Assembly (NCBI GenBank): GCA_002049455.2
Contig: KV919158.1
Coordinates: forward strand, 1 to 61,140
DNA: 61,140 bases
Reading direction: 5' to 3'
Source of the DNA: Porphyra umbilicalis
Lineage: Eukaryota; Rhodophyta; Bangiophyceae; Bangiales; Bangiaceae
The notes under the pieces were generated by a model. The model worked only from the letters and a program-made list of their open reading frames with translations. It made no database searches and was not told where the DNA came from. A program made the translations under genes and the position numbers. This document shows, piece by piece, positions 41,328 through 51,010 of this stretch (within the stretch, counting starts at the first letter, position 1; each line of letters starts with the position of its first letter).

Positions 41328-43719
41328 CTACTCCTCGTCGTCACGACGACGCGAGTCCCGACGGGAATCGCGGCTCGCGCCAACACTGGCCGCCGACTCC
41401 TGCGAGACACTACGCGCACGCGTGTTGCGCGCCGAGTGCGGAACCCCCGTCGACGGGCCTCCGCCCTCGTGGGTCCGACGACCAAGGATGCTCTGCGCGT
41501 TGAAGCGTGCCGGCGCGGCCTCCTCCTCTGGCTGTATAGCCTCGAGGTGCTCGGCGAAGCGCCCGTAGTTGGCCTCGCCGTCAACGGCGCGAGCCACGGC
41601 ATGTCCAATAATGAACAAAGCCGACTCGACACCCCGTCCGTCCGCGCGCTCAACAGCGGTACGCAAGCCTGCGATCTGCTCGACCCAGGCGCTAGCCACC
41701 GCCGACAAGGCTGCCCCGCGGGGCGCGCGAACGCGTACATCGCGCCCGCGCGCCGACCCAAACAAGGCAACCGCCGCGGTTGACGACGCGCGGGTCGGCC
41801 AAGTGGCATCCATCCACAGACCGTGGCGGAGATGGCAAGCGATCGCGCCGCGGTGAACGCGGGCGGTAGCGGCCCTCGCGGGCGTCGCCAAGGCCGTGAG
41901 CCCATGTTCGACGACCACGACGCCACACCCCGGGATGGTTCGAAGTAATTCGAGCCATCGGGAGTGGCGCGTTCGGGTCCAAGGCCCAGTCGAAATCGAC
42001 ACAAGGGTGGCGCAGGCAAAAGCCGTATTCCTTGGTCGGGTCGACCGTGACCCGCACCTGCCGGGCTTCCCCGGAGTCGCGGTCGCGCCAGACGACGTCC
42101 TTAAGGACCTCCCGCCAGGGAAACGCCGTCACGGCTTGACGCATCTTGCCGTACAAGACGTACTTGGCCTCGCCGTCGGGCGCGTCCTTCAACTTGGACG
42201 TATCCAACGCGTCGAAATGACGAAGCGTCTTCGTGTCCAAGTGGACGAAGAGCTTGTCCTCCTGCAGGGTGTGAACCCACGCAGCAACTAAGTTGCAGTA
42301 GTACTCGGAGTACACCTCCTGCCAGACGGAGCTGTAGGTGTTGCGCAACGCGTCCGCCATGTAGGACACCACCACGGGGGTCGCCACCCACAACCCCGTG
42401 TGGGGCTCCCAGTCCGGGATAGGCGGAAGCCAACGGGACAAGTCGAACGCCCGTGGCGCACGGAGAAATCCAGCCGCCCACGCGGTGGGCATCAACTCGC
42501 GACCGCGAAAGAAGCGCGTGTCAGCGGCCCGACGGTGGTCGGATGGGAACATCGGCAGCCGAAAGGGGTTCGGCAACCCGGTGACCCGCGGACTGCGGTC
42601 ATCTTCGACATTGTCGTTCTCCTCGTGCTTCACCAGCGCAAGCTGCTCGACGTACGGCTCCAGACCGGAGTCGTGCCCGAACGGGACCGAAAGGTCCTCG
42701 GCGAGAGCCCTCTTGAGGAAGACGGCCTTCGGCCAGTTGCGCAGCAAGCGACAAAACGAGTTGGCCGCTGCCTCGATCGACTCTGTACCCTTCACAGGGA
42801 ACATAAGCGCATTGGCGTACACCAAGCGGTGGAACGGGTGCAACGGCAGTTGGTACCGCACGATCTCGTTGCAAAACGACATCACCTCGTATACACGACG
42901 CTGAGGTCCCTGGTTCCCGAAGGACGGGTCCCCATGGACCTCGGCCACGCGGTCGCCCGCGTGGTCCGGCAACCCGGCTTGCGCCATCACGTCGATGAAG
43001 TCGGGCAACGCCTCGTAGTGAGCGTAAGCACGGCGCGTGTGCGCACGAGCGCGATTGCGTACGCACATCTCGTACAGACGGTTGTCGGTGTCCCGCGGGA
43101 CCCCATCGACCCCCTCTACAGGGTTGGCGTGCACGTAGTACGAGCCGCGAGGCCGAAACTGGCGCAAGACCTCTGGGTCCGCGGAGCAATCCACCTCCGG
43201 ATGGCCACCCGCGGCGGCATGCGCCCCGTCGATGGCCTCACCGCCACCGGCAACGCCGACGTCCACCGCCATCGCGGCGGAATCCGCCATCGCGTTGGCC
43301 GTCCGGGGGGTGTTTACCCTGGCCGTCGCCGCCGGGCTGGCCGCGCTTGCCGCCCTTGCCGCCGTCGCCGCCGGGCTGGCCGCGCTTTCCGCCCTTGCCG
43401 CCGTCGCCGCCGGGCTGGCCGCGCTTGCCGCCCTTGCCGCCGTCGCCGCCGGGCTGGCCGCGCTTGCCGCCCTTGCCGCCGTCGCCGCCGGGCTGGCCGC
43501 GCTTGCTTGCCGCCTCGCTTGCCGCTCTTGCCGCCGCGCTCGCCGCCCTTGCCGCCGTCGTCGCCGGGCTTGCCGCCTTGCCGCCGCGCTCGCCGCCCTT
43601 GCCGCCCTTGCCGCCGGGCTTGCCGCCTTGCCGCCGTGCGCGCCGCCCCCCCCCACTCCGCGCAAACCCACACTCACCGGGCCCAACACCTCGCGGTGTG
43701 CCACCTTGCGGCGACGCAC
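41328..43719 (-). CDS. Antisense ORF inside the Ty3 element, unknown protein, one frameshift
   Basis: Between pol and the 3' LTR the minus strand is open from ATG 43719 to a stop at 41692. A more cautious start is ATG 43290 (MADSAAMAVDVGVAGG), after the 36-bp repeat. The body looks like real protein: RQFRPRGSYYVHANPVEGVD, YAHYEALPDFIDVMAQAGLP, YQLPLHPFHRLVYANALMFP, WQEVYSEYYCNLVAAWVHTL, FCLRHPCVDFDWALDP. Near 41950 the protein-like reading moves to another frame (WLELLRTIPGCGVVVVEHGL ... FAEHLEAIQPEEEAAP) and runs to 41328, so this copy carries a 1-2-base indel. I recognise no domain. Some plant Ty3 elements, such as maize Grande, carry antisense genes in this position; whether this is analogous is inference. 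Confidence 0.7.
43318..43505 (-). repeat. 36-bp tandem repeat encoding perfect Gly-X-Y triplets in one frame
   Basis: About five copies of a 36-bp unit. On the minus strand one frame reads GDG-GKG-GKR-GQP repeatedly, collagen-like triplets. The frame of the antisense ORF instead reads Ala/Ser/Pro/Thr. A less regular Gly-Lys-rich copy continues to about 43640. Whether the collagen-like frame is ever translated is unknown. Confidence 0.88.
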
Positions 43720-44420
43720 CCCTACTCAACCTTGCCGTTAGGCAGCGACCTGTGCGCGAGCACGAAGACACGGGATGGCCCCGTGCCGATAACAACGCGG
43801 ACCCGCACCCCGGCTGCCGCCGTGTCGACGGAGGAGTCAACACCCCGACGAGGGCGGCGCCTGCCGTCACGACGACAACAAGCTGGTGCTACCCCGCGCG
43901 CCCGACTCGGTGCTAACCGGCCTGGAGGTGTAAACCCCACACCCACGCTCGTCACCACGGACCCGCGTCCCGGCTTTCGCCGTGTCGTCGGGGTAGTCAA
44001 ACCCCCGACGAAGGAGGCGCCACTCGGCGCCGACGACGGTTGTCCCAACGCGTGTTGCACGACGCACCCGCGCACCAACGGGTCTTAACCCCGACGCTGG
44101 TCGCCTGTCAACCGGCCGTTTTGCCACCACGCCGACGCCGACGCCGACTCCCCTGCGAGGGCGCGTGTACGCTCAAGCGCCGGTCGGATCCGCAGCGTCA
44201 GCTGCCCGCCACCCACGCCCACGCGTGTGTGGCGGGACGGTCGCGACCGACGACGGCGAACCGCCACCTCCCCCCAATCGGGACTGGGCGGCGCGCCCCC
44301 CACGGCTCCCACCGCCTGGGCGGTTGCGCCCGGGCGGGCCCGTAAGGGGCCGCGATCGCCCAATCGGGTTTCACCATCCTCGGATCTCACCGGGACGGTT
44401 CGAATCTCGCGTTGGAGGTA
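43720..44420. other. GC-rich leader region of the antisense ORF and 3' end of the Ty3 internal region
   Basis: No supported ORF. Two similar segments recur about 150 bp apart (CGACGACGACAA...ACCCCGCGCGCCCGACTCGG and the CGTCACCACGGACCCGCGTC region), both with CACCCCGGCTGCCGCCGTGTCG-like modules, suggesting a short internal duplication. The polypurine tract expected before the 3' LTR is weak: GTTGGAGGTA at 44411-44420. Confidence 0.4.
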
Positions 44421-44814
44421 TGTAGCATATCTCTGCTACCAATTGGCAACTAGCCACGAGTAGCCCCCTTGACTGGCCGAATCCACGGATGTGTGTGACT
44501 CGGCTTGTGGCACGCCCTTTGGGGGGTTACTTCCGCGTTGTTTATTTTTTATCTGCTTGTTTGCTTGCCTGTCTTATCTGTCTGCCGGCACTCATTACGA
44601 TCGCTTGATCGGATGGTCGATCGACCAGTGCCGTTGTCTGTATTAAACCACCGTGGGTCCGGGGCCGCCGTCGTGGGCACCACCCGGCTCCCCATCGGAT
44701 GCCCTTCAACAAAAGGTCTTCTTCCTCGCCGCGACGGCGATAGAACTCGCTTTATTGCTTGGCTACGGTCGGTCTCAGTACACTGGTAATTGAACTAACG
44801 TTATTAATACCACA
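44421..44814 (+). repeat. 3' LTR (394 bp)
   Basis: Same length as the 5' LTR, with 8 substitutions and no indel by my count. It is followed directly by TTCTG at 44815-44819. Confidence 0.96.
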
Positions 44815-44819
44815 TTCTG
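44815..44819. repeat. Target site duplication TTCTG (right)
   Basis: Matches 34442-34446. Confidence 0.93.
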
Positions 44820-45347
44820 CGTCTGTCGCCGGCCCAACGCCGATACCATGCACCTGTTCCCGCGGCGTCCGGGGGAGGAGGCGCTCGGGCGGCGTCAGGG
44901 CTGGCTGGACTGAACAAGGCCGTGGAGCAGACAGCTGGTGTGGATTCTTCCCCTGTCGAGGCCCGTCAAGGCCGCTCGCGGAGAGCGTTGGAACGAGCGG
45001 CCAGCCCCCCCCGTCTTCGGTTTGGTCGCGGCTCGCGCGGGGTGTCCTCTCATGGGAGTGACGACGATGGTGAGTCGCAGGTGGCCTCACAGGGGGCGTC
45101 CGGCGGCGCTGCTGTCGCTTCGCCATCCGGTGTGTCGCGCGTTTTGCGCGGCGTAGCTGCGCGGCTGCGCCCGTCCTTGCTGGGTCGTTTGGGCGGTCGC
45201 CGTGGCGCGCGTGCCGGGGATGCGGACCCGTGGGATTTGTTTGCAGTTGACGAGGATGGGTCTGATGGTGTCGATGAGGCGTCTGTCCGTCCGACCAAGC
45301 GTGTGCGGCGGGTGGTGGAGGTTCCCACCACGTCTGAGGACGAATGA
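44820..45347 (+). pseudogene. 3' half of the ORF split by the Ty3 insertion
   Basis: Read in register with 34444-34446, this part begins RLSPAQRRYHAPVPAA and continues without a stop through LNKAVEQTAGVDSSPVEA to the TGA at 45345-45347, giving 175 more residues. It contains SSHGSDDDGESQVAS, an acidic/serine patch like that in the 5' half. Its C-terminus combines DPWDLFAVDEDGSDG, a basic nuclear-localisation-like KRVRRVVE and an acidic end (TSEDE). On its own the 3' part could start at ATG 44922. The whole ORF would be 468 residues. It looks like a disordered nuclear, DNA-binding or regulatory protein; function unknown. Confidence 0.7.
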
Positions 45348-46625
45348 CTCTGTTGAGTGGGGGAGTATAGATGCGTTGATAGATGTTCCTTGTTACTCGT
45401 TTGTCTTCTCGCGTGAACCGCGCACAGTGGATGGCCTTGTAAATGCTATCTATGTCACTCCATTCTCAGTAGCGGCCTTCCACTCGCTGAAACCCGCAAC
45501 GTTTCCATGGTATGCACCGCGTACCTTCGCTCATGAGTGACCGCGTACCTTCGCTCATGAGTGAGAGGGTGCATCCTCTTTGAGTATCGTAGCTGTGTAT
45601 ACATAGCGCACTATCAGCGGCAGCGCACACGGCGCTCGGTGGAGTAAACAAGAGTCTCTTGCGTGTGGCAATGTAGACATGGTCGCGTTCTGGTGCGTGC
45701 GAATGTACACATGACATCTCCCATTGGCAACCAAAGGTTATCTGCGGGGTCGTCGTCCATGCCCCTGTTCTGGGCATGCGCACGAGTGACGATCGGCTTC
45801 ATGGCACAAGGAGCGTGAGCGTGTCCGGTCGCGCTTGTCGTTGTCAAGCGAATTATTTGTTCGAGATAAGACGGATGTAGCACCCGCGATCTGGTACTAA
45901 TCACGGTCAGATTCATGTACGAAGAAGGGCTTAAATAGCGTGGACTATATTTATGTTCACCTTAGCATGAAGTGTTGGTTGTTAGCCCTACTTTTTGGCT
46001 ATAAGATCTGGATCAAGACACGATCTCGGCGGATCTGCGTCAGAGGGTGGCCGTGCGGCACGCATGCGCTTTTCGTTCTTGTGGCAGAGCAGCGCCCCGC
46101 GAACCGGCCGGTTCGAAACGCCACCCGTCCTTCCCAGCCCCTCAGGAGCCTCGTGAGGAGGCGCCGCCGCCACCGCCGCCTCTCCCCCTCTCACGCCAAT
46201 GGAGAGAGTGAGCGGGGCGCCGATGCCCCCACCTCGCCTCTTGCGCCAACGGAGGGGGTGTTCGGGGCGCTACTGCCCCTACCCACGCCTGCCCACCGCT
46301 CGCACTCACGAAGGAGGATCGTGGGGCGCCAGCCCAACCTCCGCGCGACGTATACCGCCACCACCGTCGCCGCCACCGCGGCCACCTTGCGAGGCCGCGG
46401 CCGCGTTGCTGATTTCACCGGGCCTGGCGTGTCGGTACTCTCTTTGCCTATCCCCCCCATCCTCCCCCCCCCCCCCCCCCTTCTCTTTCCGAGCGCCATC
46501 ACCCTCGGCGCGGTGTTTCCATTGCTCTCGCGCCCCCATCCAGCCCCTCTCTTCCACCACTCCCACGGCGCCTCCGACAACCAAACCCCCCGTCCTCCCG
46601 CCGTCTCCCGACGCTGCTGGTCGTC
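45348..46625. other. Spacer and pyrimidine-rich leader before the transposase-like ORF
   Basis: No gene is seen from 45348 to 46625. GCGTACCTTCGCTCATGAGT occurs twice in tandem near 45510-45560. The last 220 bases before ATG 46626 are strongly pyrimidine-rich (C runs near 46452-46482), like the leader before ATG 33568. A shared leader style would suit two genes of one element. Confidence 0.45.
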
Positions 46626-49600
46626 ATGAGTGACGCCAACGCCGGGGCTGCCGCCCTGGCGGCGGTGGTGAAAGAGGGCCTGGAGGAGTACCCGGACGAC
46701 TTGGGCGACGACGCGGACGGCGACGCCATCGGCGCGCTCGCCGGCGACGCAGGCTGAGATTTTGGCGAAGACCCGCTCTACGTCACGGACTCGGAGCTGG
46801 GGATTGAGTTCGACGAGGCCACCGCCGTGGCGGCGGCCCGCTTTCCCGCTACATTTTCCCTCTGCACGCGCGTCTCGGTTGAGGTAGGGGTTGGTACCTG
46901 GAGCATCGTCGGGCCGGCGCTGCCCGCGCGGCGCATTGACCCGCTGAAGTTCACCCACGTCGTCGTCGTCCGCGGCGCCGCCTCCCTGACGAGCCGGGAG
47001 ATTTATGTGCGCGCTTGCGGGCGCCTCGTCACCTGCGGCATGTATGCCTCTCTCTCAGCCACGCACCATTCCATCCTAAAGTTGGCTAGAAACATCAAGG
47101 TCGAGGAGCCCGCCGGTTTGGACGAGCCGAGCTGGTCGAGCGTCGCCTCCACCGCCATGTCCCCCGCCGACACCACAGGCCTGCTCGGCCGGGCGGGGAG
47201 AGAGACACAACGGACGCGCACCGGCGCGGGGTTGACGGTCGTCGACGTCAAGTCGGTGGCCACGCACCCGTGGCGTCTGTACGCCCTTCGCCAGCGCGAC
47301 CGGCGGGTGGCCAGGCGGGCGGTCGCCTATTACCGGCGGCGAGTCGGGGAGATTGTGCAGCAGGATAGCGGCGTTGTGGGCGTGCTCGGGTCCAACGCCT
47401 GCTCCCGCTTGAGACGGGCGCTGGAGCTCGTCGACCGCCCCAAGGACGGCTCCGTTTCCAAGCGCGTGCGCGTTTCCCACGGCTGCACTATGCCACGCTT
47501 GCTGCCCTCGCGGTCCACGTACGCTACGATGAAGCGGACCGGCGTGGACAAGAGCGTAACCGTCGCGCACTGGCTGTGGGTGCTTGACGCGGCGGGCGAG
47601 GTGGAGGCCTGGTCGAACAAGCCTGGCTCGGCCGCGACGGGCGAGCGGCACTACACGCTTGAGGATGGGCGCGAGATGCGCTTGGGTGCCAACGGGGTCA
47701 AGCGCTCGGCTACGTGCTTCTCCGTCAACGAAGATGACGATGCGGACCTGGGGACCGCCCACTTTGCCGACCAGGACACAACCCTGGCGGCCGATCTAAA
47801 AATCTCTATCAACTCCTACATCGAGTCGTTGGACGGCACGGAACGGTTGAAGGTGGTGGCGCTCGAGTTTGACGGGGCCGCCCTGGTGCAGCGCGCCATC
47901 GACGAGGGTCTCGACCCGACTTTTGTCGGTGACCCGCGTGGATGTGCCAACGTCATCACCGTCGCTGCTGACGGCGGCCCTGTTTGCCGACGGACACTGA
48001 CGGTCGTCACGCTCACCCTCTCGACAGAGTTCATTATCGGCTCGCAGTCGCCCCTTTTGCCAATGCTTTTCATCCTCGGAGGCGAGGGGCAGCTCCACTC
48101 CGGCATCGGCCGCCGGTTGAGGCCCGCCATCGCGGCGGTCATGGACGCCGACTACCGGGTGCCGACGCGCGCACCCGCCAAGGACAACCACCCCCCCCCA
48201 GCCGTGGACGACGACGGCGACCCCCCCCAGCTGTTGGACGGCGACGAGTCCCCCCTCGCCCAACAGCCCTCGTCGGTGAAGGTCGTGCGGCTGCAGCAGC
48301 GGCTCCGTCTCGTAGCTGATTTCGCAATGCAGGGCCACCTGCTCGCGTTGACGGGCGGCGCGGACATGTGGCGCTGCCCCTCCGGGTACTTGTGTCTGGT
48401 GGCCGACGTGGGGTCCCCGTCGGCGCCTAGCTGGTTGATGACGCGACCGCGAACGGTGGCCTCCCTCGAGACGCAGTGGCTGTTGTCTGTGTGGAGCATT
48501 GCCCGATGGTGCGCCCTGCGTCCTGAGCTGTGGGTGTGTGGCGACGGCGTCGTTGGAGTGCCTTGCCGCGATTGCGGCCTTGTCATGGCGTACGAGTCGT
48601 TCGGCGCCACGCACCTGGCTTGCCGCACGGAGGGGTGCGCTTTGATCGGCGTGCCTCAGGGAGAGCTGATGCCGACGCTGCCCAAGACCGCCATGGGGCT
48701 CGCCTTCCGGTCGGCCCGGCGCACTTTTGGCGGCGTGCGTGGATTTCCCATCGATCCCGACTTGCCAATCGCCGTGCAGCATCCCCTGCTGCACTGTACG
48801 AGCAACATCATACGCATGATCGTCTTCTTCATGCTCGCGTGGTTCACCCGCCAGCAGGCCGATACAGCACGAGCCAGCATCTACGAGTTCGAGGGCAACA
48901 CCAACATGGGTGCAATGTACGGCCGGGAGTTCCGCGCCTTGGTTGCCAAGCTTCTGGCGTGCCCGGATATGCTGGGAGCCCCCATTAACAGGGCCATCCT
49001 CATGCTGATGTCGCTTGCGCAGCTGCTCTCGGCCGCTTGGCGCAAGGCGGTCGGCCGCGGATCCGTCGCGGAGCGCGAGGCGTCGGCGGCCATCCTCGAA
49101 TTGTCGGCCAAGCTTCTGGCGCCGCTGGTCGCCCTGTTCAAAAGGCTCGACCCCGAGACGAAGGACAAGGGCGTATTCAACCTGTACGTGCATGCGGCCG
49201 CCGCGCACGCGCGGGAGCACACCGGGCGCAACGCGCCCCCGGTGCCACTCGTCAGCGATGACGACATTGAGGGCATCATCCGGCGATTGAACACTTACTT
49301 CAAAACCCGCACGAGCAACATCTCGCGGGTGGAGGCGCTGGTCGATATGCATGCTATCTTCCCCTATGTGACGGAGCCGACCCGCTCTCGCTTTTCGGTA
49401 GAGGCAGGCATCTACACGGCATCTATACGCGTTTGCGCGTGCGCCGCCGGCCTCGGCCCGACACTGCAAGCGGACTTCAAGCATGCGGAGGCGCTCGCCG
49501 CCAACGACGAAGCACTGTCGGTCGCGCACTCGGTCGGGAGTAACGGCGCCGACGTCACCACGTTCACGCTGCCCGCTTCTGTGCGAAAGACCGAGCAGAC

Positions 49601-50231
49601 GATCATGAACAACGTGTACCGGTCCGATGACGAGAAGGTCGTGCGCTTGGGCATCGAGCGTCGCATTATGTTGGCCCTCGTGCAGCCGCAGGCGATGGTC
49701 GACATCTGTTTCTGCGGCAACCTTGGGGGAGAGCACAGCGTGATGGCTAACGTGCTGTTGACCACCCCGCTGCCGCCCGAGACGTGCCCGGGCGGGGCAC
49801 CCGACCCGACGAGCGATGAGCCGGTGCCAGAGTTGGATGACATCGAGGCGCAGGTACCCGCGGCGGCGGGGGGATTGGCGCCCCACTCATCGTGCGACGC
49901 CTCGGTACCGACGCCCATCTTCATGGAGCAGCCAGGGACGACGCCGAGTGAGATCACGCCGTTCTTGCCGCCCGTTGCCCTGCGCCGGCGACTCTTTGGG
50001 GGCGAGGACGAGACTAACATCGGCGACGCGGGGGAGTGGGCGGCGGCCGCGCGGGAGGAGCTGACGATGGTAGAGATGTGTGTGACGCGGACGCAGACCG
50101 AGCACTTCCAGGACTGGTGCTCCAAGAATGCGGCTGACGCGACGGAAATCCGCCACGCCGCAGAGAAGCTACAAGTTAAGCTCATAGAGCTGCTGGCTGA
50201 CTCCACCTCGGCGGTTGTCCACGTCGTATAG
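46626..50231 (+). pseudogene. Large transposase-like ORF, about 1,201 codons with an early in-frame TGA
   Basis: ATG 46626 opens an acidic N-terminus (EEYPDDLGDDADGD) and meets TGA at 46755-46757. The same frame continues at once with DFGEDPLYVTDSELGIEFDE and stays open to 50231, so CGA-to-TGA is likely. Large parts look folded. VITVAADGGPVCRRTLTVVT (Asp ~449), LVADFAMQGHLLALTGGADM (Asp ~565), a CRDCG ... CRTEGC zinc-like cluster (~645-675), and HPLLHCTSNIIRMIVFFMLA followed by EFEGNTNMGAMYGREFRALV (~720-765) resemble the order of D, D-x-C/C and His/Glu blocks in large DDE (RNase H-fold) transposases. I cannot name a family, and the catalytic assignments are inference. The C-terminal 150 residues are low-complexity, then helical (AAEKLQVKLIELLAD). 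It may use the ORF split by the Ty3 element as partner. Confidence 0.6.
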
Positions 50232-50509
50232 CATGTAACAGATATCCCATCAGTCTCTTTCTCGTTTTTCGACTGGCATCATTCTACCTGCCATTCCAAC
50301 CCCCCCCACCCACTCCCTGCCCCTGTCTTGGGAATGTCTGGTCGAGCGACCCCCCCCAGCGGCCAACCGACCACCATTGGTAAGTTCAGCGCGCACGGAT
50401 AAGCGGAGCACCACCGCGGCAACAGGCACTCGTGCCGCTGACGGGTTGACGCGCGGTCTTCTTCGCCCGTGCCGCGCCCGGCCGGGGATGGCAGGGGGGG
50501 GGCGGTCAG
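50232..50509. other. 3' flank of the transposase-like ORF
   Basis: C-rich spacer with no gene, leading into the G-rich tandem array. Confidence 0.4.
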
Positions 50510-51010
50510 CGTGACGTCGGTGGGGGAGGTGGTGGGCGTGCGGTGGGCGTGGGGCCGCCACGGCTGCTGCTCGACCGCCACCCCCCCGTTGGAGCGGAGC
50601 AAAAAAAAGCGGCAAGCGGTGCCGGCGTCGGGCAGGGGGGCGGGCATGCAGCGTAAAGTCGGTGGCGGAGGTGGCGTGCGTGCGGTGGGCGTGCGTCCGC
50701 CACGGCAGCAGCTCGACCACCGCCCCCCGTTGGCGCGGAGCGGAACAAGGCGGCAAGCTGGGGCGGCGTCGGGCAGGCGGGGTGTAACCAGCGTTGAGAG
50801 CGGTGGGGGAGGCGACGGCGGGCAGCCGGGGGCGGCGAGCGTGGGGAGCGGTGCGGGAGGCGACGGTGGGCAGCCGGGGGCGGCGAGCGTGAGGAGTGTT
50901 GGGGGTGGTGGCGGGCGTGCGGCGGGGGCGGCGGCGGGCAGGTGGGGGCGGCGAGCGTTGGGAGCGGTGGGGCAGGTGGCGGGCGTGCGGCGGGCGTCGC
51001 TGCAGGGGGC
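50510..51010. repeat. G-rich imperfect tandem array downstream of the transposase-like ORF
   Basis: Two units of about 150 bp (from ~50512 and ~50660) share GTCGGTGG(C/G)GGAGGTGG, GCGTGCGGTGGGCGTG, CCGCCACGGC(T/A)GC and GGCGTCGGGCAGG. Shorter units with GGCAGCCGGGGGCGGCGAGC follow to about 51010. An array at the 3' side of a transposase gene could be subterminal binding sites, which is inference. Confidence 0.7.

Larger units (their letters stand above)
34447..44814 (+). mobile_element. Full-length chromodomain Ty3/gypsy LTR retrotransposon (10,368 bp)
   Basis: Both LTRs (34447-34840 and 44421-44814) are 394 bp, start TG and end CA, and are flanked by the 5-bp target duplication TTCTG (34442-34446; 44815-44819). 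Internal order is gag, protease, RT, RNase H, integrase, chromodomain, which is the Ty3/gypsy (Metaviridae) order; the chromodomain marks the chromovirus-like branch. I count 8 substitutions and no indels between the LTRs, about 2%, so the insertion is fairly recent. A TAA in the integrase interrupts pol. A 3.4-kb stretch between pol and the 3' LTR carries an ORF on the opposite strand. Confidence 0.97.

Noticed and set aside
43318..43505. CRISPR-like array
   Set aside because: The 36-bp units are contiguous with no spacers, and the genome is eukaryotic.
44385..44420. B-box-like GGTTCGAATCTC just before the 3' LTR
   Set aside because: No cloverleaf could be formed. It lies in the element's polypurine-tract region and is probably coincidental.
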